A stretch of DNA of 64,000 nt, from assembly GCA_023444055.1 (NCBI GenBank), contig JAEZRV010000074.1, positions 62,001-126,000 on the forward strand, in the 5' to 3' direction. This DNA is from Bacillota bacterium. GTDB lineage: Bacteria > Bacillota > Clostridia > Acetivibrionales > DSM-1351. Below are positions 52,866 through 62,538 of this stretch, in pieces (position 1 is the stretch's first letter; every line of letters begins with the position of its first letter). Below the pieces are notes generated by a model. That model was not told where the DNA came from. It was given only the letters and a program-made list of their open reading frames with translations, and did not search any database. The position numbers and the translations under genes were made by a program.

Positions 52866-55289
52866 ATGGCGACAGGTCAATTTCAACAACAAAGATGGTC
52901 TTTTGAAAGCTACCCTGTAGGGACTAACCTGAAAATTACAGGTAGATTTGACTATAAAATATACGAAAATTCTGAGAATGGATATAAAATTTATACATTT
53001 GACATAGAGAAGATTATTGATGAAGATGATTTTGAGCATGATGTTCAAGAGCAGATAAGTGTAACAGGTTATTATGAGGTAAATGAACATTGTGCTATAT
53101 TACCTTGTAAAATTGTTGGAATTGTTGGAGTTTACAAGGGAGAGAAACAGTTAAAAGCTGAAACAGTTGAGTTCATTGAACCTGCTACTGATGAAGGCAT
53201 TATATCATTTTTATCATGTGGCATTATAAAAGGTGTTGGAGAAAAAACAGCACAAAATATAGTCAAGGGTTATAAATCAGCAAAGGGTTATGTAGAGGGT
53301 TTTGGAAGTAAAACTCTTGAAGTTATAAAAAATGATCCGCTATTGCTAGTCAAGATACGTGGGATTAATAGTGACAAGGCACAAGTTATTCATGATTCAT
53401 ATATGGAAAATATGGAGTACCAGAATGTAATGATATTTTTTCAACGTTTTGGGGTATCATCTGCAAAAGCAATGAAAATCTATAACGCATATAAAGGCAC
53501 ATCCATAGCTATAGCAGAGCAAAATCCATATATGTTTGCTAATATTAAGGGCTTTGGATTTAAAAGCTGTGATGAAATTGCAAAGAAATTAGGAATAGAT
53601 ACACACTCAATATTCAGACTTGAATCAGCACTGAAAAGTGTTCTGGAAAGTGCGGAAATGGATGGCCATTGTTTTTTGTTTAAGGAAAAGCTTATAGAAA
53701 TGACTGCAAAAGCGCTTAGTGATGGGAAAGATATCATCGAAGAGAGTGAGCTAGAAGATGCATTCAGCAGAATGCTACATTCCGGTGCTCTTATAAATAT
53801 TAATTATTCTGAAGAGAATGAAAATCACGAAGCGGTATATACTAAAGAAATGTACAAGCTGGAATGTGAGGCGGCCTTAGCGATAAAGAATATTAGCCGT
53901 AGCACTACAGGAGATAAAATATGCAACATAGATAAGCTGATAAATGAATTTGAGCAAGCAAAGGGCTTTGAGTTAGAAGATATGCAAAAAGAGGCCGTTA
54001 AGGCTGTATTTACAACAAATATGCTCATCCTGACAGGGTCTGCAGGAAGTGGTAAAACCACTACAGTTGAGTGTATGATTTATGTGCTGAAGAGATATTT
54101 TGAAAATAAAGAAGAAATGAGCTTTATGCTGGCTGCGCCAACCGGTAAAGCTGCAAAAAGGCTGACAGAGATAACCGGCTTTGAGGCGATGACAATACAT
54201 AGGTTGCTTCAATTTTCATATGAGAATAAAGGATTCTTTTATAGGCAGGGAAATGAGCTACCATATGACTTGATCGTTATAGATGAAAGTTCAATGTTGA
54301 GTATAGATTTGGCACATGCATTATTTACAGCAATTTCGCCTGGAACTACAGTTGTCCTAATTGGTGACACACAGCAGCTTCCGTCAGTTGGAGCTGGAAA
54401 CGTGTTGGATGATATGATAAGAAGTGAAGTAATAAAAGTAGTTAAATTAAATGTTATAAAAAGGCAGGCTGATGGGTCAGGAATAATAACAAATGCTAAT
54501 AAGATATTAAATGGTGAGATGCCAGAAGTGATTAATTCTAATAAAGATTTTTTTATTATTGAAGAGGATGATAAAAATAGGGTTATAAAGAAAACATTAG
54601 AATCAATAACAAGACTGAGGACAGCGTATAATTTCTCAATTGAAGATATCCAAGTTATTTGCCCTCAAAAGACTTCTGAAATAGGCACTTTTGAGATGAA
54701 TAAGGCTATTCAAGATATGGTTAATCCCGCATCTGATGGAAAATCAGAGATCAAGAGAGGAAATAGTGTTTTCAGAGAAGGCGATAAAGTTATTCATTTA
54801 AGTAATAATTATGAGGCAACTCACTATCAGAGGGATTTATTAGGAAGGTATGTTGCTGAGGAAAGCTGCGGAGTATTTAATGGAGATATTGGTAAAATTA
54901 TTGATATATCAAAATTAGAAAATGTTATATCAGCTATAGATGACGAAGACAGTGATAATGCAACAAGCAATGATACCACTTCCGAAAAAAGGGTAGCGGT
55001 ACAATTTGATGATTTTATTATCATATATCAAATTAATGAGCTAGAAGAGATAGATTTAGCATATAGTTTAACTGTTCATAAAATGCAGGGATCTCAATGT
55101 GAGGCTGCAATAATTCTCTGCCATATAAGAAATTTTATTATGCTAAATAGGAATCTTGGATATACAGCAGTTACTAGAGCAAAAAAAATGGCTTGTATAA
55201 TTGGTCAGAAAAGAGCTATAAATGTAATGGTTTCAAATGTTAAAATTAATGAGAGAAACTCCATGTTATGCGGTTTATTGAAGATATAA
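52866..55289 (+). CDS. recD2: RecD2-type ATP-dependent DNA helicase
   Basis: About 807 residues. The N-terminal region with OB-like and helix-hairpin-helix parts (FLSCGIIKGVGEKTAQNIV, ANIKGFGFKSCDEIA) identifies the RecD2/YrrC group, not RecBCD RecD. Superfamily-1 motifs follow: Walker A LTGSAGSGKTTT (near 388), VIDESSMLS, GDTQQLPSVGAGNVL, and the late YSLTVHKMQGSQCE. It should act 5' to 3' in repair and fork maintenance. I start at ATG 52866 behind gggaga. The comF gene follows. Confidence 0.93.
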   Translation: MATGQFQQQRWSFESYPVGTNLKITGRFDYKIYENSENGYKIYTFDIEKIIDEDDFEHDVQEQISVTGYYEVNEHCAILPCKIVGIVGVYKGEKQLKAETVEFIEPATDEGIISFLSCGIIKGVGEKTAQNIVKGYKSAKGYVEGFGSKTLEVIKNDPLLLVKIRGINSDKAQVIHDSYMENMEYQNVMIFFQRFGVSSAKAMKIYNAYKGTSIAIAEQNPYMFANIKGFGFKSCDEIAKKLGIDTHSIFRLESALKSVLESAEMDGHCFLFKEKLIEMTAKALSDGKDIIEESELEDAFSRMLHSGALININYSEENENHEAVYTKEMYKLECEAALAIKNISRSTTGDKICNIDKLINEFEQAKGFELEDMQKEAVKAVFTTNMLILTGSAGSGKTTTVECMIYVLKRYFENKEEMSFMLAAPTGKAAKRLTEITGFEAMTIHRLLQFSYENKGFFYRQGNELPYDLIVIDESSMLSIDLAHALFTAISPGTTVVLIGDTQQLPSVGAGNVLDDMIRSEVIKVVKLNVIKRQADGSGIITNANKILNGEMPEVINSNKDFFIIEEDDKNRVIKKTLESITRLRTAYNFSIEDIQVICPQKTSEIGTFEMNKAIQDMVNPASDGKSEIKRGNSVFREGDKVIHLSNNYEATHYQRDLLGRYVAEESCGVFNGDIGKIIDISKLENVISAIDDEDSDNATSNDTTSEKRVAVQFDDFIIIYQINELEEIDLAYSLTVHKMQGSQCEAAIILCHIRNFIMLNRNLGYTAVTRAKKMACIIGQKRAINVMVSNVKINERNSMLCGLLKI

Positions 55290-55353
55290 TGTTTTATTGC
55301 ATAACATTGTAAATTGGTGTAAACTATTGGTAAAGGCAGAATTTCTTATATCA

Positions 55354-56037
55354 ATGAGGAGTGATTTTATTAGTCTAATAGAGTATATATTTCCTCCAAG
55401 GTGTGTTTTTTGCAATGAATTACTAAAGGCAGGAACACCAATATACATTTGTGAGAAATGTGCAGACAAGATTGAATATTATAACAACTGTATAAACTCT
55501 TTAAACTTGCCAAGGAATATAGAGACATTCTGTGATGGAATGGTTTGCGTAGGCAAATATTCAGATAGTCTGAAAAATTCTATGAAAAGATTTAAGTTTA
55601 GCAATAAACCTTCATACTATCGTGCTTTTGGAAAGCTTTTGGCACTTAAGGTTCAAAACACAATACAGCTCGAAAAGATTGATTTGATTATTTCGGTTCC
55701 GCTTCATAAGAATAGACAAAAACATAGGGGCTATAATCAAGCTGAATTAGTTGCTAGATGTGTTGCAAAACAGTTGGGAATACCATTTAAAGGCGATGTT
55801 TTAGTAAAGACCTCTCAATCAAAAAGTCAAAGTGTATTGAGCAGAAATGAGAGATTTTACAATCTTGATGGCTTGTTTGAGGTTAACAAAGCAGAAACTA
55901 TATTTAATAAAAATATATTATTAATAGATGATATTATTACTACAGGTAGTACCGTAAACCAGTGTAGTAGAGTTTTAAAGCAGGCTGGTGCAAATAGTAT
56001 TATTGCTGGAATTATTGCAACAACGAGAAATTATTAG
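55354..56037 (+). CDS. comF: ComF family protein
   Basis: About 227 residues. An N-terminal zinc-finger pair (FPPRCVFCNELL and YICEKCADKI, CxxC...CxxC) is followed by a phosphoribosyltransferase-like domain with VPLHKNRQKHRGYNQAE and the PRPP loop LLIDDIITTGSTV. In transformable bacteria ComF helps single-stranded DNA uptake; here it precedes flagellar genes as in Bacillus. The start is uncertain: ATG 55354 fits the family, but no clear ribosome-binding site is seen; the frame is open to 55297. Confidence 0.88.
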   Translation: MRSDFISLIEYIFPPRCVFCNELLKAGTPIYICEKCADKIEYYNNCINSLNLPRNIETFCDGMVCVGKYSDSLKNSMKRFKFSNKPSYYRAFGKLLALKVQNTIQLEKIDLIISVPLHKNRQKHRGYNQAELVARCVAKQLGIPFKGDVLVKTSQSKSQSVLSRNERFYNLDGLFEVNKAETIFNKNILLIDDIITTGSTVNQCSRVLKQAGANSIIAGIIATTRNY

Positions 56038-56089
56038 CTACTAAGTAGAATACGTAATATTATATAAGATGTTAAGAGGAGGTAATAAT

Positions 56090-56512
56090 ATGCCGGATGT
56101 AAGAAATTGTAGAAGATGTGGGAGAATGTATAATTACATAGGTGGTCCACCTATATGCCTTGATTGTAAAAAAGCAGATGAAGAGGTATTTAAAAGGGTT
56201 AAAGAATATCTTTATGAAAATCCTGGCGCAACGATGTCCCAAGTATCTATGGATTGTGAAGTTAGTGTAGAAAAAATAAAATTATTTCTAAAAGAAGGAC
56301 GACTTGAGATAACAGAGGGTGCTAATATAATTTTGGAATGTGAAAGGTGCGGCACACCAATTAAGACTGGAAGATATTGTGAGTCATGCCAACATGAAGT
56401 CACAAATGATATCGCTGGTACAGCTCCTATAAGGAATGATAAACCAAAAGAAGCCCTTACTGATGCTAAACGAAAAGAACAAGGATTGCGTTTCCTTAAT
56501 AAAAATCGCTAA
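56090..56512 (+). CDS. yvyF: Flagellar operon protein YvyF-type
   Basis: This 140-residue protein has two Cys pairs at each end (VRNCRRCGRMY, ICLDCKK; LECERCGTPI, YCESCQ), probably two zinc ribbons, with a helix-turn-helix-like middle (ATMSQVSMDCEVSVEKIKLFLKEGR). It matches the TIGR03826-type protein that sits between comF and flgM in Firmicutes. The role in flagellar gene control is not defined. Start ATG 56090 has gaggagg upstream. Confidence 0.85.
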   Translation: MPDVRNCRRCGRMYNYIGGPPICLDCKKADEEVFKRVKEYLYENPGATMSQVSMDCEVSVEKIKLFLKEGRLEITEGANIILECERCGTPIKTGRYCESCQHEVTNDIAGTAPIRNDKPKEALTDAKRKEQGLRFLNKNR

Positions 56513-56530
56513 TTAATGAAGTTGCGCTTT

Positions 56531-56566
56531 GAGCGAGGTGAATTATTTTCCCTCGCTTTATTCTTA
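56531..56566 (+). terminator. Terminator after yvyF
   Basis: GAGCGAGG (56531-56538) and CCTCGCTT (56551-56558) form a stem followed by T-rich bases. It separates yvyF from the flgM operon. Confidence 0.8.
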
Positions 56567-56645
56567 TATTATTAATATTTATTAAGCTATTGGTTGATAT
56601 TATTGTCATAGATAGCTTTTTTTTGTGGGAAATTAAAAGCAATAC

Positions 56646-56672
56646 TAAATAAATTTATCAAACTGACGATAA
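56646..56672 (+). promoter_or_regulatory. Sigma-28 (SigD) promoter of flgM
   Basis: TAAA (56646-56649), exactly 15 bases, then GACGATAA (56665-56672) matches the flagellar sigma consensus TAAA-N15-GCCGATAA with one mismatch, 50 bases before flgM. Confidence 0.82.
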
Positions 56673-56722
56673 TTATTATATAGGAAATTAGTTATCGTGT
56701 TTTATGGAAAGTAGGTGTTTAT

Positions 56723-57010
56723 ATGAAGATTACAGGAGATATTTATAATGTAGCCAAGGTTTACAATAAACAGAAATCTGTTGGAAATATCGTAAAACCT
56801 GGTCAGATTGTATCTAAAAAGGATGTTGTGTCTATTTCGAATGATGCAAGGGATTACCAAACAGTATCAAAGGCTCTAAAGGATGTTCCTGATGTAAGAC
56901 AGAATAAGATAGATGAATTCACAGAACTCTATAGGTCTGGTGGATACAATGTAAGCGGACAAGAAATAGTAGAGAAAATTGGAATGTCTGCATTGGATAA
57001 AAAGGCGTAA
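56723..57010 (+). CDS. flgM: Anti-sigma-28 factor FlgM
   Basis: A 95-residue protein with the family C-terminal region (VSISNDARDYQTVSKAL, RQNKIDEFTELYRSGGYNVSGQEIVEKI) that binds sigma-28 until the hook is complete. It is the first gene behind the sigma-28 promoter, giving the usual feedback loop, and is followed by flgN and flgK. Confidence 0.93.
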   Translation: MKITGDIYNVAKVYNKQKSVGNIVKPGQIVSKKDVVSISNDARDYQTVSKALKDVPDVRQNKIDEFTELYRSGGYNVSGQEIVEKIGMSALDKKA

Positions 57011-57053
57011 ATTTTGTGGTAGATATTAGGGCTTAATGCTCGGAGGTGTATGG

Positions 57054-57554
57054 ATGGTAAAAACGCTGACAAAGCAACTAGCTGATGTACTGAATCGTGA
57101 AAACGAAATATACAAAACAATTTATGAAATATCCAATAATAAAACGGATTTAATTGTTGGCGGAAAAGTAAATGAAATAGAGAATATTACAAAAATTGAG
57201 CAGTCATTAATAATCAAGATTTCAAAACTCGAGGATGAGAGAGAAAAGATTATTTGTAAATTATGCGATTTATTTGGTGAAAAGTCCAACGAGCTCACTA
57301 TTTCTACACTTATAGGAAAAATAGAGAAAGATGATGCAGATGAGTTGAAGGTTTGTCAAGATAAAATAGTTGGAACCATAAACAATTTGAAAAAGACAAA
57401 TGACCTAAATGAAAAGCTTATAAAAAACTCACTTGAATATATTGATTTTTCAATTAACATGATGACTAGTATTGATACTGTAAACAATAGTTATGGTAGT
57501 TCTGGTTTTTCTGGTGAAACAAAAAAGAGGAATTTCTTTGATATGAAGCTTTAG
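57054..57554 (+). CDS. flgN: Flagellar export chaperone FlgN
   Basis: About 166 residues, mostly long helices, with weak sequence conservation as usual for FlgN. LTKQLADVLNRENEIYKTIYEIS at the start and a variable C-terminus fit. FlgN keeps FlgK and FlgL soluble before export. The start ATG 57054 follows ggaggt, better than ATG 57036. Position between flgM and flgK is the strongest support. Confidence 0.82.
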   Translation: MVKTLTKQLADVLNRENEIYKTIYEISNNKTDLIVGGKVNEIENITKIEQSLIIKISKLEDEREKIICKLCDLFGEKSNELTISTLIGKIEKDDADELKVCQDKIVGTINNLKKTNDLNEKLIKNSLEYIDFSINMMTSIDTVNNSYGSSGFSGETKKRNFFDMKL

Positions 57555-57660
57555 CATGGAAAATGTGAAGTTTACATTTGGTACATTCATTGTTCTCTTC
57601 GCATATCTAAAAGCCGCGAGCAGGTTTTTGTGGATTTGATCAATATAAAATCACTAGCGT

Positions 57661-57711
57661 ACCTCCACCAGTATTTCAACAATTTTGTTGGCGAAAGCCG
57701 GTGTAGAGGTT
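57661..57711 (+). other. Imperfect hairpin between flgN and flgK
   Basis: ACCTCCACC (57661) and GGTGTAGAGGT pair imperfectly around an inner CAACAATTTTGTTG. It might modulate flgK expression within the operon or be a processing site; evidence is weak. Confidence 0.35.
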
Positions 57712-57753
57712 AATATAAGTAATATTTTGAATTAATTGTTAGGGGGACAGCAA

Positions 57754-59598
57754 ATGGCTGTAGGGTTTTCAAGTTATCAGATAGCTCGTTCCGGATTAAC
57801 TGTTAGCGAAAGAGGTTTATTTGTAACCGGACATAATATTGCTAACTCAGATACAGCAGGATATGTTAGGCAACAAGCTATTAGTGAGACTAGTCCGTAT
57901 CAGACTGTATACGGCAAAAATAATAAAATGTTCCAATATGGGTTAGGTGCAGATATTCAAGAGACAAGGCAAATCAGAAATACTTTTCTTGATATTATAT
58001 ACCGTCAGGAGAACACAGCACTTGGGTATTATGAAACTCGAAGCTCAGCAATAGAGGATATAGAGTCTATATTAAATGATCCTATGGGTGATGGTCTTCA
58101 GCAGGTAATGAATCAATTTTGGGATTCGTGGCAGGAGCTGTCAAAAGCACCTGAAAGTTTGACGACTAGAGCATTGGTTAGGGAAAGAGGTCAAGCTGTA
58201 GCTTATTACTTTAATCAGGTTGGTACACAACTGGATAGACTTCAAAATGATTTGAATTCTGAGATAAGGGTTAAAGTGGATGAGTTAAATAGTATTACAA
58301 GACAGATAGCTACACTCAATCAAAAAATAGCTTCTGAGGAAATAGCCAGCGATAGCGCCAATGATTACAGGGATCAAAGAAATTTGTTGCTGGATAAACT
58401 TTCATATATTTGTGATGCACAAGCAAATGAAATGCAGGACGGGCAAATAGACATCACTCTTGGTGGATATATTCTGGTTACAAAGGGACAATCAAGAGGT
58501 TTATATGTTAAAGCAACCAGTGAATATGGTAATTTCTACAAACCTATGCTGGAGGGTACTGAAATCGAAGTAAATATTAAAAGTGGTAAGTTAAAAGGAT
58601 TGCTGGAATCAAGAGGAGAAGTTTCTGGTCTTAAAGGAAGTTGTGAAAATGGTACACCAAATGAAAAGGTTGATATTACAATTGCAGTTGATACATCACT
58701 AGATGCAGGGGATTTGAAAAAACAGATTAGTTCTTACGTTGATGGCTTAAACAAATCAGGTGTTGATTATAATATAAGATTTGTAGAAATGAATAATACT
58801 TCAAAAGTGTATAAGGATACGATTTATACTACTGAGAATATAAATGAATTTTTAACTAATTTGGGAAGCTTCGATCCAACTTTATTTAATGGTGACAAGG
58901 ATTTTACGGATAAAGCAGCAAAGGTTACTTATACTATTTCTAATATGAACATAAATAGCGATACCAGTGATGATGTTAGTCTTGTTAGAATGGCTACAAA
59001 CAGTAATATGAGTAATATTCCGTCATCTACAAATATTGTATCTGATTTGAAAATTAAACTTAATTCTATGTTAAATTCAATGGTTAGGGAAGTTAATTAC
59101 CTGTCAAGTACAGGATATACCCTAGATGGACAGCCTGGTAATGACTTCTTCAAAGCAGTGGATGCTGATTATCCAATGGAAATGGGGAATTTAACACTGA
59201 GTGATAACCTAACCGGTGATGATGGGTTAAATAATATTGTTGCCTCATCAATAATTGCAGTAGGAGACAATACAATTGCTAGGCGAATTGCTAATCTTAG
59301 AGATCTAGATTTGCTGGCGGATTCATCTGGACAAGTCAGCCTAGATGAGTATTACAGGAGCATTATACTTGATATTGGTAATCAAGGTTCTGAAGCAATT
59401 ACAGCTAAGAAGAATCAGCAAACGCTTGTATTATCAGCAGATGAGCAACGCTCTGCTATATCAGGAGTGGGTATGGATGAGGAACTATCAAATATGATGA
59501 AGTATAAATTTGCGTATGACGCATCTTCAAAAGTGTTGAATGTAATAGATACAATGATTGATAAGATAGTAAATTCTATGGGAGTAGTAGGTAGATAA
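57754..59598 (+). CDS. flgK: Flagellar hook-associated protein 1 (first copy)
   Basis: This 614-residue FlgK forms the hook-filament junction. N-terminal axial motif SSYQIARSGLTVSERGLFVTGHNIANSDTAGYVRQQ and the C-terminal VGMDEELSNMMKYKFAYDASSKVLN are typical. The middle (about 280-450) is variable. Start ATG 57754 behind aggggga. It is followed at about 30 bases by a second FlgK gene, so one of the two may have a specialised role. Confidence 0.93.
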   Translation: MAVGFSSYQIARSGLTVSERGLFVTGHNIANSDTAGYVRQQAISETSPYQTVYGKNNKMFQYGLGADIQETRQIRNTFLDIIYRQENTALGYYETRSSAIEDIESILNDPMGDGLQQVMNQFWDSWQELSKAPESLTTRALVRERGQAVAYYFNQVGTQLDRLQNDLNSEIRVKVDELNSITRQIATLNQKIASEEIASDSANDYRDQRNLLLDKLSYICDAQANEMQDGQIDITLGGYILVTKGQSRGLYVKATSEYGNFYKPMLEGTEIEVNIKSGKLKGLLESRGEVSGLKGSCENGTPNEKVDITIAVDTSLDAGDLKKQISSYVDGLNKSGVDYNIRFVEMNNTSKVYKDTIYTTENINEFLTNLGSFDPTLFNGDKDFTDKAAKVTYTISNMNINSDTSDDVSLVRMATNSNMSNIPSSTNIVSDLKIKLNSMLNSMVREVNYLSSTGYTLDGQPGNDFFKAVDADYPMEMGNLTLSDNLTGDDGLNNIVASSIIAVGDNTIARRIANLRDLDLLADSSGQVSLDEYYRSIILDIGNQGSEAITAKKNQQTLVLSADEQRSAISGVGMDEELSNMMKYKFAYDASSKVLNVIDTMIDKIVNSMGVVGR

Positions 59599-59627
59599 TA
59601 ATTTCATTATAGAGAAGGTGGAAGTAC

Positions 59628-61238
59628 ATGAAACAGAGTTTTTTTGGTTTAAATATCGCAGTAAGCGGACTCTATACTGCGCAAAAAAATCTTAATACAG
59701 TTAGTCACAATGTATCCAATGCATCAACACCTGGTTACTCAAGACAGCAAACTATACAGTCTGCTTCGAAACCACTTAATTCTTATGATGGAACGGGAAT
59801 GATTGGTACGGGCTCTGAGGTAACGGGTGTAAAAAGAATAAGAGATACTTATCTCGACTTTAAATACTGGAGCGAGAATATAGCAAATGGAGAATGGACT
59901 AAAAAGGCGGAACTGTTATCAGAGGTAGAGGCTACCTTTAATGAGCCTTCTGATAGTGGGTTTACTAAAATAATGGATGGTTTTTTCAGCTCTCTGCAGG
60001 AATTGGCAAAGGACCCATCTAGTTCGGCTGTACGTGCTCTTGTTCGTGAGAATGGTGTGACATTAACAAATTACTTCAATACCTTAGCTGCAAGATTTGA
60101 GGGACAACAGCAGGATATAAATGATCAAGTGAAGATAGATGTTGAAAAGATTAACTCACTGGGATCTCAGATTGCAAAATTGAATAAACAGATATATGCA
60201 TTTGAACTCACGGGAGAGTCTGCAAATGATTTAAGAGACTCCAGGACAGTTTTAGTGGATGAGCTATCAAAGTATATAAATATTAATGCTTCAGAAGTTA
60301 AGTATGGGAAGTTACCTAATGGTGAAGATGACATACACTTTGTAATAACCATTGGTGGAAATAACCTTGTAGATCATTATGATTCAAGAAAATTAGTAGT
60401 TGTTCAGAGGGATACGAAATTAAACCCTGAGGATGTGCCAAATCTTTATGAAGTTCAATGGGATAATGGCAATGAGTTAATTTTAACTGGTGGAGAGCTT
60501 AAAGGCTTAATTGATGTAAGAGACGGTAAGGATGAACCTACCGCTAGCTCATCATACAAGGGAGTTCCTTATTACCAGAGTAAGTTGAACGAATTTGTTA
60601 GAACCTTTGCAATGGCATTTAATGAAGGTTATATTACTGAAAATGGTGTATTAACTCCTAAAACAGGACATGTCAGTGGTCATGGTGTTGATACCGATGG
60701 TCCAGGACCTGCAATAGCTACAAATGATATTAGGTTTTTTACAATGTTTGGGGAAGGTGACATGTCTATTTCGAGTGATGATTTTATCGACGGAGCGACG
60801 GGAATGAATGCTATTAAGTCACAGTACGATAAAATTACCGCAAAGAATTTTACTGTTGGACTTGATGTTATGAGCAACCCGAATGCTATAGCTACAACAG
60901 ATATTGCGGGTGAAAATGGTAATATAAATGTATTAAATGAATTATTAAAGATAAGATCAAATGCAAGTTTATATACAGAAGGTGCTCCTGAAGATTTTAT
61001 GAAGTCACTTGTAGCTACATTAGGTGTAGATTCGCAGCAGGCAAAAACATTTTCTGATAGTCAGAAAACAATAGTAAAACAAATTGACAATAGAAGAATG
61101 TCTGTTTCAGGTGTTCAGTTAAATGAAGAACTAGCCAATATGGTTAAGTTTCAGCAGTCATATAAAGCATCTGCAAAAATGATTAATACAATGAATGAAG
61201 TATATGATACCTTGATAAATAGATTAGGAGTAGGATAA
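59628..61238 (+). CDS. flgK: Flagellar hook-associated protein 1 (second copy)
   Basis: A 536-residue FlgK paralogue with GLNIAVSGLYTAQKNLNTVSHNVSNASTPGYSRQQ at the start and VQLNEELANMVKFQQSYKASAKMINTMNEVYDTLI at the end, which is closer to the canonical FlgK than the first copy. The two differ strongly in the central exposed region. Start ATG 59628 is behind aaggtgg. Arrangement as tandem paralogues between flgN and flgL occurs in some Clostridia. Confidence 0.93.
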   Translation: MKQSFFGLNIAVSGLYTAQKNLNTVSHNVSNASTPGYSRQQTIQSASKPLNSYDGTGMIGTGSEVTGVKRIRDTYLDFKYWSENIANGEWTKKAELLSEVEATFNEPSDSGFTKIMDGFFSSLQELAKDPSSSAVRALVRENGVTLTNYFNTLAARFEGQQQDINDQVKIDVEKINSLGSQIAKLNKQIYAFELTGESANDLRDSRTVLVDELSKYININASEVKYGKLPNGEDDIHFVITIGGNNLVDHYDSRKLVVVQRDTKLNPEDVPNLYEVQWDNGNELILTGGELKGLIDVRDGKDEPTASSSYKGVPYYQSKLNEFVRTFAMAFNEGYITENGVLTPKTGHVSGHGVDTDGPGPAIATNDIRFFTMFGEGDMSISSDDFIDGATGMNAIKSQYDKITAKNFTVGLDVMSNPNAIATTDIAGENGNINVLNELLKIRSNASLYTEGAPEDFMKSLVATLGVDSQQAKTFSDSQKTIVKQIDNRRMSVSGVQLNEELANMVKFQQSYKASAKMINTMNEVYDTLINRLGVG

Positions 61239-61305
61239 CTTTGTACTTTGTTATAGTATTGGACATAATTAAGAATAAAAACTAGGCTTATGGAGGATAG
61301 CGAAT

Positions 61306-62289
61306 ATGAGAATTACTAACAATATGGTTATCGCAAATATGGTAAGAAATATTGCTAATAACGTAGAACGTGAAAATAAATATCAAACTCAACTTAGCAC
61401 AGGTAAGAAAATATCCGTACCATCAGATGATCCTGTTGTTGCTTCTAGAGCTCTAAAGTTAAGGACTGATGTATCCAAGCTTGAACAATATAAAAAAAAT
61501 ATAAGCGATGCACAATCATGGTTAAGTGCAACTGATGAGACACTAGGAGCGATCGGTAAGGTGTTACAGACTGCAAGAGAAAAAATGGTACAGGCAGCTA
61601 ATGGTACAAATACAGATGAGGAAACTCGTGCAATAGCTCAAGAAATAAAGCATTTAAGAACACAAGTCATTCATTTGTCAAATTCGTCCTATTCTGGCAG
61701 ATATATTTTTTCTGGCTTTAAGACGGATCAAAAATTAATGGTTGATGATGAAACAAGTGCTAACTTCGGACAATTCGCCATTAGTGTCGATAATAAAGGT
61801 ACACCTGCTAGGCTTGAGAAAATATTCTATGAAGTAGGTGTAGGCGATAATATAAACATTAATATTACTGGTGGGGATTTGTTTAATAATCGTGATACAG
61901 GAACAACTAATCATAGTTTTGCCGTTGCTGGAGAAACATCATCTATGGTAAAAATGTTTGATGAGGCTATATATCATATGGAAATAGGCAAAGTAGTAGA
62001 ACCAGATAAATTTGCACAAATTAGTAAATGTCTTGACACTATAGATGCAGAAATACAAAATGTCCTTAGGGTTAGAGCAGATATTGGAGCAAGACAAAAT
62101 AGAATGGATTTAACTGAAGATAGAATGGATAATGATTTAGTTAATTTTACTGAATCTATGAGTTTAAATGAAGATGTTGATGTAGCTGAAACTATAATGA
62201 ACTTAAAAAATGAGGAAAATGTTTATCAATCGTCTTTAGCAGCCGGAGCAAGGATTATTCAGCAGTCTTTAGTAGACTTTTTAAACTAG
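61306..62289 (+). CDS. flgL: Flagellar hook-associated protein 3
   Basis: FlgL completes the hook-filament junction. The 327-residue protein has flagellin-like ends: RITNNMVIANMVRNIANNVEREN and QLSTGKKISVPSDDPVVASRAL at the N-terminus, then DVDVAETIMNLKNEENVYQSSLAAGARIIQQSLVDFL at the C-terminus. The mid part with YSGRYIFSGFKTDQ is diagnostic for FlgL. A ggagga box precedes ATG 61306. Confidence 0.95.
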   Translation: MRITNNMVIANMVRNIANNVERENKYQTQLSTGKKISVPSDDPVVASRALKLRTDVSKLEQYKKNISDAQSWLSATDETLGAIGKVLQTAREKMVQAANGTNTDEETRAIAQEIKHLRTQVIHLSNSSYSGRYIFSGFKTDQKLMVDDETSANFGQFAISVDNKGTPARLEKIFYEVGVGDNININITGGDLFNNRDTGTTNHSFAVAGETSSMVKMFDEAIYHMEIGKVVEPDKFAQISKCLDTIDAEIQNVLRVRADIGARQNRMDLTEDRMDNDLVNFTESMSLNEDVDVAETIMNLKNEENVYQSSLAAGARIIQQSLVDFLN

Positions 62290-62409
62290 TTATTTATCAA
62301 ATGTTACACCACAACAAGCCAATAAATTAGGCAATTAAAATGGCACTTAAAGACTTTTTGATTTTTTATCACACTTTAAAAGTATGGGATATAGATAGAC
62401 CTAGATAAT

Positions 62410-62462
62410 GATTTCTAAGCGAATGCATGGAGTTAAGGCTCCGTCTTTAAAGCTTAGAAATC
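62410..62462 (+). promoter_or_regulatory. Stem-loop in the DUF6470-fliW-csrA leader
   Basis: A perfect 11-bp stem, GATTTCTAAGC with GCTTAGAAATC, encloses 31 bases containing ATGGAG and a small GGAG/CTCC hairpin. ATGGA fits the ANGGA motif bound by CsrA, whose gene ends this cluster. A regulatory role is inference. Confidence 0.5.
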
Positions 62463-62538
62463 TGTTTATTAGTGCTATTATATATAATTATAATTTTAAT
62501 AAAGAACTTATATCATTTTATGCAAGGATGTGAAGAGT

